A DNA stretch of 64,000 nt from Roseiarcus sp963737365. GTDB lineage: Bacteria > Pseudomonadota > Alphaproteobacteria > Rhizobiales > Beijerinckiaceae. Under the pieces are notes generated by a model, which was not told where the DNA came from, made no database searches, and saw only the letters and a program-made list of their open reading frames with translations. Of this stretch, positions 8,491 to 19,200 are shown one piece after another. The stretch covers positions 62,001 to 126,000 of the forward strand of contig CAVTSD010000006.1 in assembly GCA_963737365.1 (NCBI GenBank), written 5' to 3'. The position numbers and the translations under genes are program-made. Position 1 is the first letter of the stretch, and each line of letters starts with the position of its first letter.

Positions 8491-8892
8491 TCAATCGACT
8501 TCGGCTGCCAGGCGAGTGAATACAGAGATGAAGTCGGCCGGGAGCGCGCGGTCGAGGGCGCCTTGATCGATCTCGGTCGCGGACCACATCCACGAGCGCG
8601 CGGGATCGTCGCGCATGGCCCAATTCGGGAACAGGCGCGCAGTCACGGGGCGCGAGACGCGTTTGACGACCTCCACGTGACGACGGTCGCGGGCGATGCC
8701 GCCGTAGCGCGCTTCCACCGCGGCTTGCGGACCCTCCAGAAGCTGAAGATAAAGGTCCTGCCGACAGATAAGCGCGCCGGTGATCGACTCGCGCGGATTG
8801 TTGCGGCGAGCGATGAGGAGGATCCCGCTGAGGGTCGCCTCATCGAAGCCAAACGGTTTGGACGAGTAGATCAGTTGGATCAGGTCTGTCAT
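8491..8892 (-). CDS. BLUF-domain blue-light sensor
   Basis: A 133-residue stand-alone BLUF (FAD-binding blue-light sensing) protein. The flavin-site residues are present: Tyr9 in LIYSS, Asn32 before the ITGAL phrase and Gln50 in YLQLLEG, with Trp91 and Met93 in the FPNWAM motif near the C-terminus. These are the equivalents of the AppA photocycle residues. I chose the ATG at 8892 because a GGGAG site lies 8 nt upstream and the domain starts there; an in-frame ATG 33 bp further up adds nothing conserved. There is no output domain, so it probably signals by protein-protein contact; the partner is unknown. Confidence 0.9.
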   Translation of the reverse strand: MTDLIQLIYSSKPFGFDEATLSGILLIARRNNPRESITGALICRQDLYLQLLEGPQAAVEARYGGIARDRRHVEVVKRVSRPVTARLFPNWAMRDDPARSWMWSATEIDQGALDRALPADFISVFTRLAAEVD

Positions 8893-9410
8893 CGTTAAGG
8901 CTCCCGTTTTCCAAGCGACGCTCAAGGATGCAAGACTCGGAGCCTTCGATCCTCACGCTATCCTCCTATAGTGGAGAAATCAGGATGAGGGGCCATGGCG
9001 ACATGGCGCGGAGGACCACATCGGCCCTTCCAGAGTCCCATCTTCTTTTTTACTTATATTTTGTAATAATATCAAATATTTAACATAATTAGCTAAGAAA
9101 AGACATTGCTTTAAGTCGACATAAGAAAGCGATCGGAGTTGCAGAAAAATGACCCTAAGCCTCTGATATCGCTTCGGCGCGCACAGAATCGCACACATAG
9201 CGCTGGACTGCAGCGACGGACCCCGGCAGGTGCGCAAGCCGCTCGCGATTTCCCAAAGCGCACGCCGGCCGCCCGGAACGTCGCCTGCTAACCCCCTGTC
9301 ATCCAACGGTTTTGGAAGAGTTCTATGTTGCGGCGCCATCATTGACATCGCGACGCGCGCGCGGTCGAAGTTATTGGCGATTGCTGTGCAGCGAGTCCCT
9401 CGGAGTTTGG
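8893..9410. other. Long divergent intergenic region with an AT-rich patch and repeat element copy A
   Basis: About 518 bases between the BLUF gene and the porin. Bases from about 9045 to 9125 are strikingly AT-rich in a GC-rich chromosome and contain many TATAAT-like words, so no single promoter can be chosen. Next to this patch lies the 60-bp element at 9137-9196. The right part (9200-9410) is ordinary GC-rich DNA with no gene I can support. Confidence 0.6.
9137..9196 (-). repeat. 60-bp intergenic element, copy A
   Basis: Aligned without gaps to 30716-30775 in opposite chromosome orientation, with 45 of 60 bases identical by eye. The blocks AGTTGCAGAAAA (plus-strand left end) and CAGAATCGCACAC (right end) are fully conserved. 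In one plus-strand frame, from 9139, it reads LQKNDPKPLISLRRAQNRT, clearly related to the other copy. Here that frame has a stop (TAA 9112-9114) close upstream and no good start codon, so this copy looks like a remnant if the element is coding. Confidence 0.6.
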
Positions 9411-11006
9411 TTGCGCCCCATACATCGCCCCCTCGATCGCCCTCGCCGGAGCGCCCTCAGGAACGCCGCTGCTGCTTTCGCGATGTGCAGCCTCGCCAGC
9501 GCCGCCTTCGCCGACTCGATACCGCCGACATTCCCTACGTCGGTTCCAGCTCCGCAGACATCGGACGCTATTGGGGCCCCTGCCCCGAACGATTCGAGCC
9601 AGGCCAATCCCGCTCCGTTCGTCCTTCCACAGCTTGCCCAATCGCAGTTCCGCGCCGACGCCTCGCCGACGCCGAGCGTGGGCTCGACGTCAGGAGCCTG
9701 GGGATTCCTGGATCTCAAAGGCCCAAACCTGCTTAGCGACATGGGCGGCCTCCGGCCCGCCCTGGACAAGTACGGCGTTCAGCTCACGATCCTCGAGAAC
9801 GTGGAGACGTTCGGCAATCTCAGTGGCGGCGTCAAACAAGGTTTTGAAGCCGACGGCCTCACCACCGTGACGCTGCAGATGGATACCGAGAAGGCATTCG
9901 GTCTCAAGGGCGGCACGCTGAACGTGAGCGGCCTCCAATATTGGGGCGGAGACCTGAGCGCGGACAATCTCCTGGTCCTGCAGACCCTGACCGATATCGA
10001 GGCGCCGGTCGGCGTCCGGCTTTGGGAGCTTTGGTATCAGCAGAAAATCAGCGACAAATTCGACGTCAAAGTCGGTGAACAGAGCCTCGACGAGGAATTC
10101 ACCATCGCCCCAACTGCAAACTCCTTTTTCATTAGCGCGATGTCGGGCTGGCCGGGGGTTCCAACAATCGATTTGCCTGGCGGCGGCCCTGCTTACCCGC
10201 TTGCCGCCCTGGGCGTTCGCGGGCGAGCGCAGATAACAGACAGCGTAACTATGCTCGCGGGCGTCTTCAACGGCAGCCCTATCCCTCGGAATTCTCCGAA
10301 TGCGCCAGAGAGCAATCCGCATGGCGTGAGCTTCCCGCTCGACACCGGAACTCTGACGATCGCCGAACTGCAATACGCCTATGGTTCGAGCGCGTCGGGG
10401 AAGCCGAGTGCCGATGGTCCGCTGCCTGGCAATTATAAAATCGGCGCCTGGTACGACAGCTATAAGTTCGACGACCAGCAGTATGACAGTATGGGCGTGC
10501 CTCTCGCCAGTCCGTTGAGCAACGGGATTCCGGCAACGCCCCACGGCAACTTCTCACTCTACGGGGTCGTTGACCAGATGGTCTGGCGATCGAAGGACGA
10601 CACCAATCGAAGTCTCAATATTTTCGTCCGCCCGATGTTTACCCCCCAAGAGGATCGCAACCTCGTCAGCGCCAGCATCAATGCGGGTTTCGCCTTGCAC
10701 GATCCGTTGCCCGGGCGTGACAAAGATACCTTTGGCGTCGAAATGGGGACCGTATGGGGCAGCAGCGGCGCCTCGAACTTCGACCGGCAAATGCAGATTT
10801 TCCAGCCAACGGTCTATACGCCCATTCGCAGCAGCGAGACCTTCTTCGAGGCGAGCTATCAGTTTCAGGTCCTGCCCTCTTGGCAGGTTCAGCCCGACCT
10901 TCAGTATTTCATCAATCCGGGCTTAGGAATCGCGAACCCGGAAGAACCGGCGCAGAAAATCAAAAACGAGTTCGTCGTCGGGCTGCGCACCAACGTAAAC
11001 TTCTGA
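9411..11006 (+). CDS. OprB-family carbohydrate-selective porin
   Basis: An outer-membrane beta-barrel porin of the OprB family, which lets sugars diffuse into the periplasm. From TTG 9411 it is 531 residues: a basic start with an Ala/Cys/Ser hydrophobic core and a SAAFADS cleavage region (about residues 29-35), a Pro/Thr-rich linker, then the OprB barrel. Family phrases include GLKGGTLNVSGLQYWGGDLS and an aromatic C-terminal end (RTNVNF, terminal Phe), as expected for barrel assembly. The frame is open from TTG 9312, but GGAG lies 5 nt before TTG 9411 and this start places the signal peptide properly. The start is therefore uncertain; the family is firm. Confidence 0.85.
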   Translation: MRPIHRPLDRPRRSALRNAAAAFAMCSLASAAFADSIPPTFPTSVPAPQTSDAIGAPAPNDSSQANPAPFVLPQLAQSQFRADASPTPSVGSTSGAWGFLDLKGPNLLSDMGGLRPALDKYGVQLTILENVETFGNLSGGVKQGFEADGLTTVTLQMDTEKAFGLKGGTLNVSGLQYWGGDLSADNLLVLQTLTDIEAPVGVRLWELWYQQKISDKFDVKVGEQSLDEEFTIAPTANSFFISAMSGWPGVPTIDLPGGGPAYPLAALGVRGRAQITDSVTMLAGVFNGSPIPRNSPNAPESNPHGVSFPLDTGTLTIAELQYAYGSSASGKPSADGPLPGNYKIGAWYDSYKFDDQQYDSMGVPLASPLSNGIPATPHGNFSLYGVVDQMVWRSKDDTNRSLNIFVRPMFTPQEDRNLVSASINAGFALHDPLPGRDKDTFGVEMGTVWGSSGASNFDRQMQIFQPTVYTPIRSSETFFEASYQFQVLPSWQVQPDLQYFINPGLGIANPEEPAQKIKNEFVVGLRTNVNF

Positions 11007-11058
11007 CAGCTCGGCTTGAGCGGGCCGAGCCTGCGTTGGCCCTACGCCGATCGCCGGC

Positions 11059-12096
11059 TCAGCTAACCCCCAGCTTGCGTTGAAGGCTGGTGGACGACGT
11101 CGTGTACTGGAAGGTCAGTTTTTTGTCCGGATAGACATAATGATGAGCGCGCTGCGCGGCGAGCGTGGCTTCATGGAACCCGGACAGGATCAGCTTGAGC
11201 TTACCGGGATAGGTATTGATGTCGCCTATGGCGAAAATGCCCGGCACGCTCGTTTCGAATGTCGCCGTATCGACGGGAATCAGATTTTCATTAAGATTGA
11301 TTCCCCAGCTGGCGATCGGGCCGAGCTTCATAGTGAGCCCGAAGAAGGGCAGCATGTCGTCGCAGGCATGGTCGTAAAGCTCGCCGTTCTCACGACGGAT
11401 CGTCAGCGCTGAAAGCTGGCCGTTCTCGCCCTTGACGCCGGTCACCTGCCCCAGCACGAATTCCATGTCGCCCGAATTGACGAGCTCGCGCATCGCGTTC
11501 ACCGAATGCGGCGCCGCCCGGAACGCGTCGCGACGATGCACCAGAGTGATGTGCTCGGCGACCGGGTGCAGGTTGAGCGCCCAGTCGAGCGCCGAATCGC
11601 CCCCGCCGACGATCACCACCCGTCTTCCTTTGAAATGGTCCATTTTGCGCACGGAATAGAAGACGCTTTGGTTTTCGTACGCGTCGAGCCCCGGGATTGG
11701 CGGCCTCTTCGGCTGAAACGATCCCCCGCCTGCGGCGATGAACACGGACTTAGCTTCGATCGCCTTCTCGTTGTCGGTGCCGATGCGAAACAGCGGCCGC
11801 TCGGGTGTGCCGAGGACCTCCATTTTTTCGACCATCTCGGCGAAGTGAAACTTCGGCCCGAATGGCTCGATCTGCTTCATGAGGTTGTCGACAAGCTCTT
11901 GTCCGTTGATAACCGGAAAGCCCGGAATGTCGTAGATCGGCTTCTCGGGATAGAGTTCGGCGCATTGCCCGCCCGCCTTCGGCAGAATGTCGATAAGATG
12001 CGCCTTGATGTCGAGGAGCCCAAGTTCGAATACTGCGAACAAGCCGATTGGCCCAGCGCCGATGATCGCGACGTCGGTGGATAGCACTTCGGTCAT
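11059..12096 (-). CDS. Ferredoxin-NADP(+) reductase, thioredoxin-reductase-like type
   Basis: A 345-residue flavoenzyme. The FAD-binding GAGPIG motif is at residues 13-18 and the NAD(P)-binding GGGDSA motif at 164-169. The redox-active CxxC of true thioredoxin reductases is absent, and the C-terminus ends in the extra segment typical of the TrxR-like ferredoxin-NADP reductases of Rhodopseudomonas and Bacillus. It lies 15 bp downstream of a [2Fe-2S] ferredoxin gene on the same strand, so the two likely form a dedicated electron-transfer pair between NADPH and the ferredoxin. Cytoplasmic. The downstream electron acceptor is not encoded here. Confidence 0.9.
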   Translation of the reverse strand: MTEVLSTDVAIIGAGPIGLFAVFELGLLDIKAHLIDILPKAGGQCAELYPEKPIYDIPGFPVINGQELVDNLMKQIEPFGPKFHFAEMVEKMEVLGTPERPLFRIGTDNEKAIEAKSVFIAAGGGSFQPKRPPIPGLDAYENQSVFYSVRKMDHFKGRRVVIVGGGDSALDWALNLHPVAEHITLVHRRDAFRAAPHSVNAMRELVNSGDMEFVLGQVTGVKGENGQLSALTIRRENGELYDHACDDMLPFFGLTMKLGPIASWGINLNENLIPVDTATFETSVPGIFAIGDINTYPGKLKLILSGFHEATLAAQRAHHYVYPDKKLTFQYTTSSTSLQRKLGVS

Positions 12097-12111
12097 ACAG
12101 ATTCCCTGTTC

Positions 12112-12432
12112 TTATCCTTGCTTGGGGGGCGTGGTGACGACCAGGCCGTCCAGCGCTTCCGTCACCTTGATCTGACACGAAAGCCTGGAGTTGGGGCGCA
12201 CCTCGAAAGCGAAATCCAGCATGTCCTCCTCCATCTGGGAGGCCTTGCCGGTCGCTTCCGTCCATTCCGGGGCGACGTAGACATGGCAAGTCGCACAAGC
12301 GCAAGCGCCGCCACACTCGGCCTCGATGCCCGGGACGGAGTTGCGAAGCGCCGTTTCCATGACGGTCGCGCCGACTTGGGCGTCGACCGAGCGCGATTGT
12401 CCGGCCGAATCAATGAAAGTGATTTTCGCCAT
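12112..12432 (-). CDS. [2Fe-2S] ferredoxin, adrenodoxin/FdVI type
   Basis: 106 residues with the vertebrate-type cluster ligands Cys40, Cys46, Cys49 and Cys86 (CxxxxxCxxC plus a distant Cys). The rest of the small beta-grasp fold matches ferredoxins such as Rhodobacter FdVI and the redox partners of bacterial P450s. The family also serves in iron-sulfur cluster assembly, but no isc or hsc genes are nearby. It is the first gene of a two-gene unit with the ferredoxin-NADP reductase downstream. Confidence 0.9.
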   Translation of the reverse strand: MAKITFIDSAGQSRSVDAQVGATVMETALRNSVPGIEAECGGACACATCHVYVAPEWTEATGKASQMEEDMLDFAFEVRPNSRLSCQIKVTEALDGLVVTTPPKQG

Positions 12433-12630
12433 TGAACAGATTGATTCCTTGAAATGCCCCGTTACGCTTTGGGATCGTGAATTTGGTCGGCGAGCGCCGG
12501 CTACGCCCGAGGGCGCCTACATAGATCAAGCAGGGCGGCGCCGAAAGGGCTTTTGACAAGGTCGCGTGCAGTCGGGGTGATTCGCAAAACGGGCCGAAAT
12601 CAATCGCTTCGCTATCGACGGGCTGACCGA

Positions 12631-12993
12631 CTAATCGCGGAGGCGGTCGATTTCCGTGAGGGCCTCACTGACCGCAGACTGGAGCGCCGCGATCGCTCGC
12701 GCCTCAGCTGAGCCTTGGTCGCAGGCGGGAAAGGCCATTTCCTCGATGCGAGAAGCCGCGCGAGCGACCCGCGCTGCCCCTATGGCAAGCGCCGAGCCGC
12801 GCAGCGTGTGAGCGATCATTGCCCTCGCGTCTAAAGATAGAGCGGTCGAGCCGGACAGGCGCGCCATCAACGCTGGGGCTTGCAGTCGGAATAGCTGAAG
12901 CAGCTCCGCCTCGAGCTCGTGATCGCCAAGGCATTGGCGCGCCAGATGAACGAGATCGATAGGCGGATTGACGTATGCGGTCGAGCTCGCCAT
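12631..12993 (-). CDS. Histidine phosphotransfer (Hpt) domain protein
   Basis: A 120-residue, mostly helical single-domain protein. The phospho-accepting histidine is His62 in the motif AHTLRGSA, followed by the conserved glycine- and alanine-rich turn of Hpt domains. It would shuttle phosphate between a hybrid histidine kinase and a response regulator; neither is in the window. It is transcribed divergently from the giant GPR-like gene, separated by about 260 bp, so the two may share regulatory DNA. Confidence 0.85.
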   Translation of the reverse strand: MASSTAYVNPPIDLVHLARQCLGDHELEAELLQLFRLQAPALMARLSGSTALSLDARAMIAHTLRGSALAIGAARVARAASRIEEMAFPACDQGSAEARAIAALQSAVSEALTEIDRLRD

Positions 12994-13251
12994 AGCGCTG
13001 GTCCGTCACCCGAAAGCCGCGGGTGACACGCGGCGCCGTTAATCACTGAAGAGTATGGAAAAACATGGTAACCGAAGCGTTAACGACGTTTGCAAGTTGA
13101 GGCGGCGGCGTGGTTTTCATCTATGAGGCTCAGCGGTAGACTGCAACGTGGTTAATTCAGCGTTTGGTTCGGCCGCGGCGAGCCAGGGGAAACGCTTGGC
13201 GCGGGTGTCGGTCATTTCAACGATCGGCGCCGATGGAGTGAGGCGGACGCA

Positions 13252-16200
13252 ATGGTAAAGCAAAATCCGGCGACGGATCCAGTGTCGGCGGCGATGTCGG
13301 CGATCGAAAGCGCTCTTAACCTAAGCGACGAAGATGGGGTCGCCTCCGTCGCGGACGACAGCGCCGCCCAGCCCCAGCTCGTTGCCACGAAGCCAACGGC
13401 CGCCACACCCGTCCTCAAGCCGACGCAACTCGCCGGCGACTCGCCTACGCTCCTCCGCGCGGGCCCTTCCTCCACGTACGTGCCGGAGACCGAACAAAAA
13501 CCGGCGATCCCCGCAGCCACGCCGGCCAACGACGACCGTGAGAATGTCGGCGCCATTCTGCAAGCGATGAATTCGCGTCCAGCGAGCCGGACGCCATTCA
13601 TACTCGCCTTAATTGCTTCGATTCTGTGGGCCGGTATTTGCGCGCTCTACGGCTATGTTTCGGTGTGGCCGTCGGCGCCGAGGCGACCCCTCGAGATGCT
13701 GTTGCGGCCCGAGACCCCGCTATTTTTGTTGGCGGCGCTGGGGCCAATCATCTTCATGTTCGCCTTCGCCGCCCTATCCCGGCGGCTGCGCGAGCTCCGA
13801 CAATCCGCGCGCGCGATCTCCCAGGTCGCTGTGCGTCTGGCCGAGCCAGAAACTATGGCTGGCGAGCATGTGACGAACTTGTCCCAAGCCATCCGTCGCG
13901 AACTCACGTCGATGGGCGATGGAGTGGAACGGGCTCTTGCGCGCGCGGCGGAGCTCGAGACCCGCGTACGTTCCGAGGTATCGACACTCGAGCGCTCCTA
14001 TTCCGACAATGAGCGCAAAATCCGTCTGCTCATCGCCGAAATGGCCGATCAGCGCGAGTCAATCGTAACCAGCGGAACGCGCGTTCGCGACGCCATAGCG
14101 ACAGCCCACGACAGCGTCGCCCATGACCTTGTCACTGCTGGCGGCAATTTGAGCGAGCGGCTTATGGAGGCCGGCCAGAAGATCACTGCATCTCTTGGCG
14201 CGGCTTCGGACGACGTAACCGCCGCAATCGACCGGACCGGTTCGTCGACGCTCGAGAGCATCGTCGCCGAAGGAGCGCGAATGAGCGTATCGATCGAGGC
14301 CGTCGGCGAAAGCCTCGCTGACCGACTCGCCAATACGAGCCAAAAGGCGGCCAGCGATATCGTCTCGCGAGTGGGAGAGGTCGACAATCGTCTTAAGGCG
14401 GTCGGCGACAACCTTCTGTCCCGCCTAGGCGAACGGGGCGACAATCTTATCGAACGCATCCAGACTTCGCAGAATTCCGTGGTCGAGGCGATCGACGTGC
14501 ATGGCGACCGGGTGGCGACTCGTCTCGCGGACGCGGCCGAATTCGCGCGTAGCGCCGTGGGCGCCCATGCCGATGATGTGGTCGGACGCATCAGCGGCAG
14601 CAGCGCGCGAGCCGTTGAAGCGATCAAGGGACACGGAGACCAGATCGCGGACCAACTTGCTGTCGCTTCGCTGGGGCTATCGGCCGCCTTTGGTGCCCAT
14701 AGCGACGACGTCGTTGGCCGCATTCACGCCAGCAGCTCCGAGGTGCTCGACGCCATCCGCTCCCATGGCAACTCGGTCGCGGTTCGCCTCTCCGAGGCTG
14801 CCGCTTCGGCGAACGACGCCGTCACCGCTCATGCGGACGCCATGGTAAGCCGCGTTTCCGCCAGCAGCGGCGAAGCCGCGCAAACACTCAGAGTTCATGG
14901 CGACACGATCGCGACGCGCCTCTCAGAGGCCGCCGAGACCGTCCACGCGCAGGGAGCATCGGTTGCAGCTCAACTTGCCGCCGCATCCGCCGCGATGAGC
15001 GCCGCGGTCGCCGTTTATGCGGACGAGGTTGTTGATCGCGTAAGCGCCAGCGGGGCGCAGACTGCAGACTCGATCCGCGCACAGGGCGATTCGGTCGCTG
15101 ACCGGCTCGCGAACGCTTCCGAGGCGGCGCGCAATTCCGTCGCTGAGTACGCGGACGACGTCGTCGCTCGCGTTAGCGCAAGCGGCGAACAGGCGGTGGC
15201 GGCTATCCGCTACCACGGCGAATCCATCGCAGATCAACTTGCTCACGCGTCGGGGGCCACGCGCGCCGCCGTCGGGGAATATGCGGAGGACGTCGTCGCC
15301 CGTGTCAGCGCAAGCGGCGAACAAGCCGCGGCAACGATTCGGTTCCATGGTGGCTCGATCGCCGATCGACTTGTCGAGACTTCGGCCGCGGCGCGAAGCG
15401 CGGTCGCGGAGGTCTCGGACGAGATCGTCGCTCGCATCAGCGCAAGTGGTGAACATGCCGCCGAAGCGATCCGCGTCCACGGCGACTCGATCGCCGGGCA
15501 ACTCGCCGAGGTTGCGGGGGCGGCGCGGAGCGCTGTCGGCGAGTACGTGGATGATGTCGTCGCAAGGGTCAACGCAAGCGGCGAGCGGGCCGCCGAGGCG
15601 ATCCGCTTCCATGGCGAACTCGGTCGCGGATCGACTTGCCGAAACTTCGGCTGCAGCTCGTAGCGCAGTCAGCGAATATGCCGACGACGTCGTCGCCCGC
15701 GTCAGCGCGAGCGGCGAACAGGCCGCCGAAGCGATCCGCGTTCATGGCGATTCGATCGCCGGTCGCCTTATTGACTCTTCCGCAGCGGCGCGTAGCGCAG
15801 TCGGAGAATACACAGACGACGTCGTTGCTCGCGTCAGCGCAAGCGGCGAACAGGCTGCGGCTGCGATCCGCTTCCACGGCAACTCCATCGCCGATCGACT
15901 TGCCGAAACGTCTGCTGCAGCGCGCGCCACCGCCGCAGGGGTCTCGGACGAAATAGCAATTCGCATCAGCACTAGCGCCCAACAGGCGGTCGAATCGATT
16001 CGCCTTCATGGAGGCTCCATCATCGATCGACTCGCTCAGACTTCGGAGGCGACACGCAGCGCCGCGGCGGAGCACTCCGATGAGGTCGTCGCCCGCATTA
16101 GCGACAGCGGTCAACAAGCAGTCGAGGCGATCCGCTTCCACGGCGACTCGATTGCCGATCGGCTTGCCGACACGGCGACTGCGGCCCGCAGCGCCGTTGA

Positions 16201-19200
16201 CCTGTATTCGGACGAGATCGTGAGCCGCATCAGCTCGAGCAGCGAGCAGGCCGTCACCGCGATCCGCACCCACGGCGACTCTGTCGCCGGTCAGCTTGGC
16301 CTCGCCAGCGAGACAGTCGCTCGCGACTTCACCGACCGGTCGACTTTGCTGGTCGAGCGACTTCAAAGCGGCGGCGAGCGGCTGTCCGACACCATCGTCG
16401 TGCACGGCGACAGCCTGATCACACGTCTCGGCGACGCCGTGGACCGTTTGCACGACACCGTCGTGGTGCGTGGCCAGGTCCTCGAAGACAAACTTACCGG
16501 CTCGAGCGAACGGCTGAGCGCTGTGATTCGGGATCGCGCCGAAGACACGGCCTCGATCCTCGACGCGGCGGCCGCGCGATGGGGCGAACAATTCGACGCG
16601 CGAGAGAACCAGTTGCGCGCCGCGGTCAATACCCAGAACGACGCGCTCGAGAGCCTGTTCGACGAATCGACGCGTCGCCTCGTCGGCGCGATCTCCGCCG
16701 AGGGCGCCCTCGCCCAAGCTCAGATCGAGGCGTCGGCGTCTCGGACGATAGCCGTGCTGGGCTCGGAGTTGGCGCACATCAACGAACGCCTGGCGTCGCT
16801 CGCCATCGACGCAGCGGCCGCAGCCGCGAACGGGGCAGGCAACGTGCATGAGGCGCTGAGCGAGCGGATCGCGGCCTTCGACCATATCGTCAACCAACGC
16901 GCGGTCGCCCTCGTCGAGGCCGTGTCGCAGCAAACGGAGCGGATGCGCGAACATCTACAAGCGCTGGATGGTCTCGTGGGCGAAAGCGGGCATAGCGTCA
17001 TCGATCGCTTAGGCTCCCACTCTGACGCGTTCGCCGCTCGCATCGCCGGACATCTCGACGCAATCGACGCGATGATGCAGGCGCGGCGTGATGAGTTCGA
17101 CAAACGCTTCGTCGACCACAAGGAGCAGCTGGATACGAAGTCCGCGGAGCGATTGGAGCAGTTTGAGATCGCTTCCGCCGCGCATCACAATGCGGTCGAT
17201 CTCGCCTTGTCGTCGCACTCGCGCCGCGTGGAGACTTCGCTCGGAGACGGACTCTCGCGGTTTGAAGGCGCGATGGACGGACGCGGCCGAGAAATCATCG
17301 GTCGGATTGGCGATCGGTCGGCGGCTCTCGCGGCCGATCTTAGCGCCAAGCTTGCCGCCATCGAGGAAACTCTTGTCAACCGCGGCGGCGCGATCGATGA
17401 GAAGCTCGGCCAGCGAACGGAAGAAGCGACGGCCCTGTTCGAACGGCGCCTGCAAGCTGTCGAGGACCGCGCGGGAGCAAAACTTCACGAAGTGTCGTCG
17501 ACGCTCGAAGGTCTTTTGGGACGGATCGAAGACGCTCTTGCTCAGCGCGGCCGGGCGCTGTCCGAGACCCTCGCCCGCACCACGCTCGAAGCCGCCAAGG
17601 CGCTCGGAGACGGCGGCCGTGAAATCTCGCAAGGCATGAGCGCGAAATCCGCGGAAATCAGCGACGCCCTGCAACGGCGCGCGGAAGAGCTGACGCAAAC
17701 GTTGTCGACTGTCGCCCGCGACATCAATGCGACCTTGACCGGCCGCGTCGAGGACGTCTCGCGGTCGCTCGGCGTGAGCGTCGATCAATTCAAGGCGCAG
17801 GTCGTCACCCCGATGCAGGATCTGAGCCGGCGCCTCGATTCAAGCCGGGCCGAGCTTGAAGACCAGGTCGGCGAACACGCCGAACGCGTCACCGCGATGC
17901 TCGATTTGCACAAGGCCTCCATGGGCGCCGCTTTCGACTCGCACAAAGTCGTTGTCGCCGACGCCACACAACAGAGTGTGCAGATCTTTGATGCGCGCCT
18001 CGCCGCCCTGGCTGACGCGGCCGATCAGAGCACGCGCATCATTGATGTTCGGCTCGCCGACATGGTTGAGGCGGCGAATCGAAACACCGCGACCATCGAT
18101 GAACGCCTTATCGCGCGCATTCATTCGATGACCGAAGTCCTGACGAGGGCGGCGTCCGAAGCCGAAACGATCTGGTCGGCGCGGGGAGCCGCCGTCGCCA
18201 ACGCGATTAGGGCAAAGGTCGATGACCTGCGCGAGGTCATCGAAGGCAAGGGCGCCGATCTGGTGACCGCCCTCGGCGAACGCGGTGACGACGTGTCGGC
18301 GAGGTTCGTCGAGATCGGCGAGCGCGCTCTGCATACGCTTGACCAGCAGATGGCGGCCTTGGCAACGCTTCTGACCCGGCGCACCGACGAGCTCATCGCC
18401 GCTGTCAATGGCAGCGCGGCGGACCCGGTGCGCGCGTTGAGCGCGCTGACAGGGCAGTTGCGCTCAGAGGTCGCCGATTCCAGCGAAGCGCTGCGCACCG
18501 TAGCCGAGGACGCTACCCAGCGGTCGGCCGAGACAATCGAAGCGTTGCTCAAGCGATTGACCGAGCAGGTCGAAGCGTCAAGCATCTCGCTCAGCGAAAC
18601 AGTAACCCGTAGCGCCGAGAATTCGATCGACTCCCTATCCGGGATAGGCGACCGGTTGCGTCACGAATTGACAACCGTAATCGACAACCTCGGTCAAACC
18701 AGCTCGGTCATCGATCAGGCGATTGGATCGGCCGGAGATCGGCTCACGGCCGTTCAAAGCGGGCTCGCGACGCGGGTCGAGGAATTCCAAAATGCGCTCG
18801 GCAGGATTTCATCGCAGGTCGCGGCTTTGGGACGCCTTTCGGCTACCACACAGGGCGACGCGAGCACGCTTGCCGGGCAACTCGCCCAGCATGCGGAGGC
18901 CCTCGCAGTCGTTGGACGCGATCTCGCACAGCAGCAGCAGTCGCTCGACACCGCTCTCGAACGCCGCCGCACCAGCCTCCAAGCGCTCATCGGCGATATC
19001 TCCGGCCGCAGCGAAGCCTTCGAAGCGACGCTCGGGCGCTTCGCGGCCAATGTCGAAGACAGTTTCGCCCGGTCTCAAGCCCGCGCTCAGGAGATCAGCG
19101 CCACGCTCGCCGCCGCCACAAGGGGCGCGTCGATTGCTGTCGCCGGCCAATTTGAAACCATCCGCGACACAGCAGCCAAGGAGCGCGAGAGAACCACCCA

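Noticed and set aside
13020..13160. TTAA-type words resembling CtrA sites between the Hpt and GPR-like genes.
   Set aside because: Spacing is 8 rather than 7 in the best pair and the second half-site is incomplete; too weak to report as a site.
14487..16330. Regular 132-bp periodicity considered as a CRISPR-like or satellite array.
   Set aside because: The period is a multiple of three, units vary as coding repeats do and there are no unique spacers; it encodes the 44-residue helical repeat.
15569..16954. Long open frame of 461 codons on the minus strand inside the GPR-like gene.
   Set aside because: It mirrors the GC-rich tandem repeats of the plus-strand gene, has no ribosome site and no recognisable product.
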